Of a DNA stretch of 10,040 bases, positions 5,507 to 10,040 are shown in pieces (the stretch's first letter is position 1; the number at the start of each line of letters is the position of its first letter). A program made the translations under genes and the position numbers. This DNA comes from an uncultured Clostridia bacterium (GTDB lineage: Bacteria; Bacillota; Clostridia; Lachnospirales; Lachnospiraceae): the NCBI GenBank assembly GCA_946405675.1, contig CAMJIC010000082.1:1-10040 (forward strand), written 5' to 3'. The notes beneath the pieces are model-generated. The model was not told the origin of the DNA, searched no databases, and was given only the letters and a program-made list of their open reading frames with translations.

Positions 5507-6595
5507 ATGATATCAAACCAGACCATCAAAGCATCGATTGACAAGCTGAAGGCGATTACGAAGATCGATTTTTCCGTGCGCAGCATGGACGGATATATCG
5601 TCGCTTCCACGGAGAAAATGGATGAGATCAGTATTTCCGCTGCGCAGCAGTTTGCCACCTCTCCGGCGGACAGCCAGGAGCTGCAGGGATATCATTTTTT
5701 TAAGGTGAAGGGGGAGGATGTCCCGGAATATATTCTGATCGCGAAGGGTGCCGGGGAGGATGTTCATATGATCGGCCGGATCGCGGTCAGCCAGCTGCAG
5801 GATCTGATCATTGCCTACAGGGAACGGTTTGACAAGAATAATTTTGTCCAGAATCTCCTGCTGGACAATTTGCTCCTTGTGGATATTTACAATCGTGCGA
5901 AGAAGCTCCACATCGAGCCTCAGGTGCGACGTGTCGTTTATATCATTGAGACGAAAAACGAAAGGGATAATTCCGCGATGGAGGTTATCCGGAACCTGTT
6001 TGGAGATGATGACGGCAACCTGATCACGGAAGTGGATGAAAAGAGCATCATCCTGATCCGCTGCCTGGATGAGGATCAGAATTACGATGACCTGGAAGAT
6101 ACGGCTGTGAATATCCGGGATATTATGAATACGGAGGCGATGATCGATGTGCGGGTGTCCTGCGGCACGATCGTAAATGAGATCGCCCAGGTATCGCGTT
6201 CCTTTAAGGAAGCGCGCATGGCGCTGAATGTTGGAAAGATCTTTTATTCGGGACAGAGGATTCATATGTACAGAAAGCTGGGGATCGGGAGGCTGATCTA
6301 TCAGCTGCCGGAGAACCTGTGCCGGCTGTTTCTGCACGAGGTATTTACAAAACAGCAGCCGGAGACCTTTGACGAGGAGACGCTTACAACGATCAATATG
6401 TTCTTCGGAAACAGCCTGAATGTCTCCGAGACCGCAAGGCAGCTGTTTGTGCACAGGAATACACTGGTTTACCGCCTGGAGAAGCTGTCGAAGTCAACAG
6501 GGCTGGATATCCGGTCATTTGATGACGCCGTGACATTCAAGATTGCACTGATGGTTGAGAACTATCTCAGGTATATGGAGAAGCATCGTTCGTGA
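5507..6595 (+). CDS. CdaR/PucR-family transcriptional regulator
   Basis: The protein has 362 residues from ATG 5507. An earlier in-frame ATG at 5474 is the base after the terminator T run, so the ATG at 5507, 8 nt after GAGGA (5494-5498), is preferred. The N-terminal 110 residues or so (IKASIDKLKAITKIDFSVRS, then GYIVAST) resemble the diacid-recognition sensor of CdaR. A middle GGDEF-like or linker region follows, and the C terminus carries the PucR-type helix-turn-helix, with NVSETARQLFVHRNTLVYRL at about 305-324. Family members bind DNA in response to small molecules such as sugar diacids or purine catabolites; the ligand here cannot be read from the sequence. Its place after the sugar ATPase gene suggests carbohydrate-related control, perhaps of that gene, by terminator read-through or its own promoter. 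The gene ends 3 nt before repeat copy B. Confidence 0.88.
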   Translation: MISNQTIKASIDKLKAITKIDFSVRSMDGYIVASTEKMDEISISAAQQFATSPADSQELQGYHFFKVKGEDVPEYILIAKGAGEDVHMIGRIAVSQLQDLIIAYRERFDKNNFVQNLLLDNLLLVDIYNRAKKLHIEPQVRRVVYIIETKNERDNSAMEVIRNLFGDDDGNLITEVDEKSIILIRCLDEDQNYDDLEDTAVNIRDIMNTEAMIDVRVSCGTIVNEIAQVSRSFKEARMALNVGKIFYSGQRIHMYRKLGIGRLIYQLPENLCRLFLHEVFTKQQPETFDEETLTTINMFFGNSLNVSETARQLFVHRNTLVYRLEKLSKSTGLDIRSFDDAVTFKIALMVENYLRYMEKHRS

Positions 6596-6598
6596 GCC

Positions 6599-6731
6599 AT
6601 AACTGTTCAGAACCTGTTCTGGACAGTTACGCATCGGGTGATGCTTTGCATCCTGAATTGCCCGATGTCACTTCATTTATGCTTTCATACGCCTTCAGCA
6701 GCAAGCGCTTCGGGCTGTCCTGAACGATTAC
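6599..6731 (-). repeat. 133-bp MITE/REP-like dispersed element, copy B (opposite orientation)
   Basis: The reverse complement aligns to 2341-2473 over 133 bp with 11 substitutions and no gaps. The 32-bp palindrome (6599-6630) starts 3 nt after the regulator stop codon; it has two mismatches between its arms here, and the outer inverted ends are also less perfect than in copy A. CGTGA occurs at 6591-6595 (3 nt before the element) and directly after it at 6732-6736; it might be a target-site duplication but could be chance. A run of eight T (6740-6747) lies 8 nt beyond the element, so it may double as a terminator region for the regulator gene. Confidence 0.85.
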
Positions 6732-6821
6732 CGTGAATCTTTTTTTTGGACGATTACACGACAAAGATGTCTTGGTGTATATCCGGATAAGACATGGTAC
6801 GGATATTGTTTCCGTCAGGGA

Positions 6822-6847
6822 GATTCATTCTCCTTGACGGTTTTTTT
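6822..6847 (+). terminator. Intrinsic terminator upstream of the metK leader
   Basis: CCGTCA and GGAGA pair with TCTCC and TGACGG around one mismatch (6822-6840), followed by seven T (6841-6847). It is 227 nt after the regulator stop, beyond repeat copy B. It probably insulates metK from upstream transcription. The 75 nt before it (6748-6821) contain a 7-bp inverted repeat (ATGTCTT at 6767-6773 with AAGACAT at 6789-6795) and no gene I can recognise; the terminator could also end a short RNA made from there. Confidence 0.85.
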
Positions 6848-6879
6848 GTGGTTTGTTACCTTTAGCAATGTATGAATTG

Positions 6880-6885
6880 CATAAT
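6880..6885 (+). promoter_or_regulatory. Possible -10 box for the riboswitch-metK transcript
   Basis: CATAAT lies 10 nt before the riboswitch P1 stem, where a -10 box should be for a start near 6892. A matching -35 at 16-18 bp is poor; TTGTTA (6853-6858) is too far at 21 bp. Confidence 0.3.
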
Positions 6886-6894
6886 TGTGATGTT

Positions 6895-7042
6895 CTCTTA
6901 TTCAGAGGCGGTGGAGATACAAAGGATCGTTGAAACCGCGGCAACCCCGTCGATGGCGGAAGGTGCCAACCTGAGCGAGTATTCTCGAACAATAAGGGGA
7001 TTCAGCATGTGTCGTTGAGTCCGCCTTTGCGCGGGCTTTTTT
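6895..7042 (+). promoter_or_regulatory. SAM-I (S-box) riboswitch with transcription terminator, controlling metK
   Basis: The aptamer spans 6895-6998. P1 pairs CTCTTATT (6895-6902) with AATAAGGG (6991-6998). The S-box blocks CAGAG, GGTGGAG, TGAAACCG, CGGCAACC and AAGGTGCCAAC follow in order as in the family. The expression platform is visible: an antiterminator of 9 bp (6998-7006 with 7014-7022) overlaps both the 3' strand of P1 and the 5' strand of the terminator stem (7019-7024 with 7031-7036), which is followed by six T (7037-7042). When SAM binds, P1 forms, the antiterminator is lost and transcription stops before metK, giving feedback by the enzyme's own product. The mechanism is established for the class; the pairings are seen here. 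Confidence 0.95.
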
Positions 7043-7125
7043 ATACGTCGTGTAACCGTCCGGGACTTTGCTTTGAAGCTGGCCGGACATCGTTTCTGGT
7101 ATGGAAAAGGAAAAAGGAGAGGAAA

Positions 7126-8310
7126 ATGGAGAAGATTTTATTTACATCGGAGTCTGTGACAGAGGGACATCCGGATAAGGTGTGCGACGCGATTTCGGAT
7201 GCGATTCTGGATGCGGTCGTGGCGCAGGATCCGATGAGCCGTGTCGCCTGCGAAACAGCGGCGTGCACCGGGTTTGCGGTGATCATGGGTGAGATCACAA
7301 CCAAAGCGAATGTTGATTATCAGAAGATTGCCCGTGATACGATCCGTGAGATCGGATATACCGGGCCTGATATGGGATTTGACGCGGATTCCTGCGCGAT
7401 CTTTGTCGCGCTGGACAAGCAGTCTGAGGACATCGCGATGGGTGTCGACAGGGCGCTGGAAGCGAAGGAGAACCAGATGTCGGACAGCGAGATCGAGGCG
7501 ATCGGGGCCGGCGACCAGGGCATGATGTTTGGCTATGCGACGAATGAGACGGAGGAGTATATGCCCTTTGCGATCTCCCTTGCCCATAAGCTCTGCCTGC
7601 AGCTGACCAAAGTCCGGAAGGATGGGACGCTGAAGTATCTCCGTCCGGATGGAAAGAGCCAGGTATCTGTGGAGTATCAGGATGGAAAGCCGGTTCGTCT
7701 GGATGCGGTGGTTCTTTCCACGCAGCATGACCCGGATGTGACGCAGGAACAGATCCACGAGGATATCAGGAAGTATGTATTTGACCCGATCCTTCCGAAG
7801 GAAATGCTGGATGACCAGACAAAGTACTTCATCAATCCGACCGGACGTTTTGTGATCGGCGGGCCTCATGGGGATGCAGGACTGACCGGCCGCAAGATTA
7901 TTGTTGACACTTATGGCGGAGCGGCAAGGCATGGCGGCGGCGCATTTTCCGGAAAAGACTGCACGAAGGTGGACCGCAGCGCGGCTTACGCAGCCCGTTA
8001 CGTGGCAAAAAATATTGTTGCGTCAGGCCTTGCGGAGAGGTGTGAGATCCAGCTTTCTTATGCGATCGGTGTTGCGCGTCCTACATCGATCATGGTCGAT
8101 ACCTATGGAACGGGCAAGATCAACGATGAAAAGCTGACGGATATCATTCGTGAGAACTTTGACCTTCGCCCGGCGGGAATCATCCGGATGCTCGATCTTC
8201 GCAGGCCGATCTACAAGCAGACGGCTGCATATGGACATTTTGGAAGAAATGATCTGGATCTTCCCTGGGAGAAGCTGGACAAAGTGGATGTACTGAAAAA
8301 GTATCTGTGA
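7126..8310 (+). CDS. metK: S-adenosylmethionine synthetase (methionine adenosyltransferase)
   Basis: MetK makes S-adenosylmethionine from methionine and ATP in the cytoplasm, releasing phosphate and pyrophosphate. The 394-residue protein has the usual length and all hallmark blocks: the N terminus LFTSESVTEGHPDK with GHPDK at 14-18, the ATP-site motif GAGDQG at 127-132, and the phosphate-binding loop GGGAFSGKD at 270-278. An open frame continues upstream to 7009, but that part overlaps the riboswitch terminator and is not protein-like. ATG 7126 lies 6 nt after AAGGAG (7114-7119). The gene stands alone behind a SAM-I riboswitch and ends before a branched terminator, so it is a single-gene unit under SAM feedback. 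Confidence 0.98.
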   Translation: MEKILFTSESVTEGHPDKVCDAISDAILDAVVAQDPMSRVACETAACTGFAVIMGEITTKANVDYQKIARDTIREIGYTGPDMGFDADSCAIFVALDKQSEDIAMGVDRALEAKENQMSDSEIEAIGAGDQGMMFGYATNETEEYMPFAISLAHKLCLQLTKVRKDGTLKYLRPDGKSQVSVEYQDGKPVRLDAVVLSTQHDPDVTQEQIHEDIRKYVFDPILPKEMLDDQTKYFINPTGRFVIGGPHGDAGLTGRKIIVDTYGGAARHGGGAFSGKDCTKVDRSAAYAARYVAKNIVASGLAERCEIQLSYAIGVARPTSIMVDTYGTGKINDEKLTDIIRENFDLRPAGIIRMLDLRRPIYKQTAAYGHFGRNDLDLPWEKLDKVDVLKKYL

Positions 8311-8347
8311 TTCTTTGGAAAATAAGGAGCAGATCCGAAGAAACCGT

Positions 8348-8418
8348 AAAGCCGGCATTTCAGGAAATGCCTGACCCTGTGATTGGATCAGGCATGTTTC
8401 TCTGAGTGTCGGCTTTTT
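8348..8418 (+). terminator. Branched intrinsic terminator after metK
   Basis: AAAGCCGGCA (8348-8357) can pair over 10 bp with TGTCGGCTTT (8407-8416), which merges into five T (8414-8418). The enclosed 49 nt can form two more hairpins, GCATTT/AAATGC (8355-8370, sharing three bases with the outer stem) and GCCTGA/TCAGGC (8369-8393), giving a multi-arm structure that is larger than usual for a terminator. It lies 37 nt after the metK stop. Confidence 0.75.
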
Positions 8419-8534
8419 CTATGGTCAGGAATGAAAGCGTACTTTGGATGTGGGAGAGACCTCTTTTGCTGGCCTTTTTCAAGGACAGAGGTGAGGATTG
8501 CAGCGGTGTGGGCGAAGATGGGGGGAACAGTGTG

Positions 8535-9281
8535 ATGAAGATTCAATATGAAGACCGGGAAATTCTGGTAGTGTATAAGGAGGCGGGACTTGCGGTGCAG
8601 ACGGCACGGACATCACGCAAGGACCTGGTAAGTATGCTGAAGAATTATCTTTCGCAGCCGTATCTGGGGATTGTACACCGTCTGGATCAGCCAGTAGAAG
8701 GGCTTCTTGTATTTGCGAAAACGCCGCAAAGCGCTGCGAAGCTCAGTGAGCAGGCCGCCGGAAAAGACAAGAAGGGTGAGCAGGCTGTGGGCAAAGGGAA
8801 GATGGATAAGCAGGCTGTGGGCAAAGGGAAGTTGGATAAGCAGACTGCCGGTAAAGGCGGGATGGAAAAAATCTATCAGGCGGCTGTCTGCCTGGATCCT
8901 GTGTCTTATCCTCTGGCGGTAGAGGGGATGAAGAAAGAGGTGTTTCTGGAAGACTGCCTGGGACGGGACCGTTCGACGAATATGGCATATGTTGCGGCTC
9001 CTGGAGAACAGGGCGCTAAGCTCGCCAGGCTGTCGTTTCATACAATTTGGATCAGGGATTCCAGGGCACTTCTTGAAATCAGGCTTTATACGGGACGCCA
9101 CCATCAGATCCGCGTACAGATGGCTCATGCATCGATGCCGCTTGCGGGGGACAGGAAATACGGGAAGGGAGAGGAAGAGCTTCCGTTATGTCTTTGCGCC
9201 GCGAGGCTTGCGTTCCTGCATCCAGTAACAGGGCGGAAGATGGAATTTTGTGTGACACCGTCCTGGTTGCCACTGGTATGA
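8535..9281 (+). CDS. RluA-family RNA pseudouridine synthase with tandem-repeat insertion
   Basis: The enzyme isomerises uridine to pseudouridine in rRNA or tRNA. It has 248 residues from ATG 8535 and no S4 domain. The catalytic motif HRLDQPVEGLLVFAKT places the active Asp at residue 51, and the later motif GRHHQIRVQMAH with LAGDRKYG is also intact. Between these, residues 72-111 form four 10-residue repeats (EQAAGKDKKG, EQAVGKGKMD, KQAVGKGKLD, KQTAGKGGME) in the stretch that normally links the HRLD block to the conserved K-x-Y strand, here EKIYQAAV. The frame is open to 8406, but that overlaps the metK terminator, and the segment 8421-8534 is not family-like. ATG 8535 has a weak G-rich site at 8519-8525; GTG 8532 is an alternative. 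The RNA target cannot be told from the sequence. Confidence 0.9.
   Translation: MKIQYEDREILVVYKEAGLAVQTARTSRKDLVSMLKNYLSQPYLGIVHRLDQPVEGLLVFAKTPQSAAKLSEQAAGKDKKGEQAVGKGKMDKQAVGKGKLDKQTAGKGGMEKIYQAAVCLDPVSYPLAVEGMKKEVFLEDCLGRDRSTNMAYVAAPGEQGAKLARLSFHTIWIRDSRALLEIRLYTGRHHQIRVQMAHASMPLAGDRKYGKGEEELPLCLCAARLAFLHPVTGRKMEFCVTPSWLPLV
8748..8867 (+). repeat. Four in-frame 30-bp tandem repeats inside the pseudouridine synthase gene
   Basis: The units are 8748-8777, 8778-8807, 8808-8837 and 8838-8867. Units two and three differ at only 2 of 30 bases (first base G/A and base 25 A/T), so the last duplication is recent. Units one and four are more diverged. Each encodes a Lys/Gly-rich decapeptide around QAVGKGK. 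Copy number may vary between strains. Confidence 0.95.
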
Positions 9282-9322
9282 AAAAATGCTAAGATGACCG
9301 CAGAAATGAAAAGACAGCCTGG

Positions 9323-9346
9323 CTGTTCAGAACAGGTTTTGAACAG
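9323..9346. repeat. Partial copy of the GTTCAGAAC palindrome family
   Basis: CTGTTCAGAAC and GTTTTGAACAG form a palindrome with one mismatch and a 2-nt centre. The core matches the ones at 2442-2473 and 6599-6630. A nearby ATCACCCCGATGTC (9364-9377) resembles the adjacent part of the 133-bp element, so this is probably a decayed copy. It lies 42 nt after the pseudouridine synthase stop, again 3' of a gene. Confidence 0.6.
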
Positions 9347-9431
9347 GAGCAGGATGGGTACGAATCACCCCGATGTCAATGGGTGAGGATGTGAAAAATC
9401 AGGAAACAGATATCTGCCGGAGGTAGAGTCG

Positions 9432-9992
9432 TTGCAGCAGAAACGGGAAGTGAAGGTGCTTCTTTCAGATAGCTTTAAGGAGCTGGTTCTGGAGAAACCG
9501 GTTGAGAAGATCACGATCAAACAGATCACAGATCGTGCCGGTGTCATAAGAGTAACATTCTATAATCATTTTCAGGATAAATATGAGCTTCTCGAATGGA
9601 TCTGCCGCGAGGAGGTCGTCAGCCCTGCAAAGATCCTTCTGCAGAACAGCATGCAAAGAGAGGCAGTAACATTTATTTTCACGGCATTGTTGAAGAACAA
9701 AGGATTCTACGGCCATGTGTCCCATACGACAGGACAGAATTCCTTTGAGAGCATCATGCGTGGACTGATCGCTGAGTCGATCATGGAATATTTTCAGTCA
9801 AACGAAATTCGTAAATCCGGCAGATACAGCTGGATCACGCCGAAGTGGATTGCCGATTATTATGCATATAATTTTACATTCGTTCTGATGAGCTGGATTG
9901 AGAAGGATATGACCATTGCGCCGGAGGATATGGTGAATGTCATAGATTTTGTTGCCAGGCATTCCGTAGTTGACCTTCCGAAGGATTTCTAA
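9432..9992 (+). CDS. TetR/AcrR-family transcriptional regulator
   Basis: The 186-residue protein carries the TetR N-terminal DNA-binding domain: EKITIKQITDRAGVIRVTFYNHFQDKYELL (about 25-54; shown in part, key pieces ITIKQI, GVIRVTFYNHF) with the recognition helix and the conserved Tyr44-His46-Phe47. The C-terminal ligand domain is short and resembles the DhaS-like subgroup of Bacillota, by general pattern only. The start is a TTG at 9432, 8 nt after GGAGG (9419-9423); no in-frame ATG exists further upstream near the domain, and the domain begins at the expected distance. Its target and ligand are unknown, and no divergent gene is nearby. The neighbouring gene downstream starts outside or at the edge of the window (an ATG at 10020 opens a frame to the end, without a clear ribosome site), so regulation of that gene cannot be judged. 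Confidence 0.88.
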   Translation: MQQKREVKVLLSDSFKELVLEKPVEKITIKQITDRAGVIRVTFYNHFQDKYELLEWICREEVVSPAKILLQNSMQREAVTFIFTALLKNKGFYGHVSHTTGQNSFESIMRGLIAESIMEYFQSNEIRKSGRYSWITPKWIADYYAYNFTFVLMSWIEKDMTIAPEDMVNVIDFVARHSVVDLPKDF

Positions 9993-9996
9993 GGAG

Positions 9997-10006
9997 CTGT
10001 TCAGAA
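9997..10006 (+). repeat. Possible start of another GTTCAGAA repeat at the window edge
   Basis: CTGTTCAGAA occurs 4 nt after the TetR stop codon, matching the first ten bases of one arm of the palindrome family. The rest of the palindrome is not present in the following 34 nt, so it may be a decayed half or chance. Confidence 0.25.
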
Positions 10007-10040
10007 ATAACTTGTACATATGACGCAGGACAAACGTTCA

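Noticed and set aside
6591..6736. CGTGA target-site duplication around repeat copy B
   Set aside because: The left CGTGA is 3 nt away from the element end, and no similar duplication flanks copy A, so five bases are too few to claim it.
7009..7125. N-terminal extension of metK
   Set aside because: The extra 39 codons overlap the riboswitch terminator and T run; a proper ribosome site and the canonical N terminus occur at 7126.
8406..8534. N-terminal extension of the pseudouridine synthase
   Set aside because: It begins inside the metK terminator stem, and the family N terminus starts at the ATG at 8535.
1..10040. Defence island, CRISPR array, toxin-antitoxin pair or biosynthetic cluster
   Set aside because: No repeat-spacer pattern, nuclease-methylase pair, toxin-like small gene pair or biosynthetic enzyme is visible; the exonuclease and the recombinase-like protein are single convergent genes without a shared operon.

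Overview
The window looks like chromosomal DNA of a Gram-positive Bacillota, most likely a clostridial gut-type bacterium of the Lachnospiraceae. This is inferred from the S-box (SAM-I) riboswitch with a transcription terminator ahead of metK, the MalK/MsmK-type ATPase followed by a CdaR/PucR-type regulator, the DacF-like penicillin-binding protein with a C-terminal anchor, strong GGAGG-type ribosome binding sites, TTG starts and moderate G+C. No tRNA, rRNA or CRISPR array was seen.

Layout. 1-1280 is the 3' part of a membrane-anchored D-Ala-D-Ala carboxypeptidase, followed by a perfect 26-bp-arm inverted repeat. 1573-2310 encodes a tyrosine-recombinase fold protein in which three catalytic positions are replaced (Arg to Gln, His to Gln, Tyr to Phe), so it is probably catalytically dead. 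2311-2817 is a repeat-rich intergenic stretch holding a 133-bp MITE/REP-like element, a second palindrome of the same family, a long inverted repeat that reads as a minus-strand terminator, and a short direct repeat. On the minus strand, 2818-3783 encodes a DEDDh 3'-5' exonuclease with a C-terminal zinc-ribbon-like segment. Its upstream region holds a near-consensus minus-strand promoter (TTGACG, 17 bp, TATACT) and a run of hairpins enclosed by a possible long-range stem, a candidate structured leader or small RNA.

4322-5425 (plus) encodes the sugar-ABC-transporter ATPase and ends in a classical terminator. 5507-6595 encodes a CdaR/PucR-like regulator. Directly after its stop lies a second copy of the 133-bp element in opposite orientation, 92% identical to the first without gaps. 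The two copies therefore bracket about 4.1 kb holding the exonuclease, ATPase and regulator genes. A terminator, the SAM-I riboswitch and metK (7126-8310) follow. After a branched terminator comes an RluA-type pseudouridine synthase (8535-9281) with four in-frame 30-bp tandem repeats inserted in its catalytic domain. A TetR-family regulator with a TTG start (9432-9992) closes the window.

Most genes are housekeeping (cell wall, SAM synthesis, RNA modification, sugar uptake) and seem to be separate transcription units. The unusual parts are the dead recombinase, the dispersed GTTCAGAAC-type palindromes, the structured leader of the exonuclease gene and the repeat-bearing pseudouridine synthase. 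I did not find an obvious multi-gene defence or biosynthetic system.
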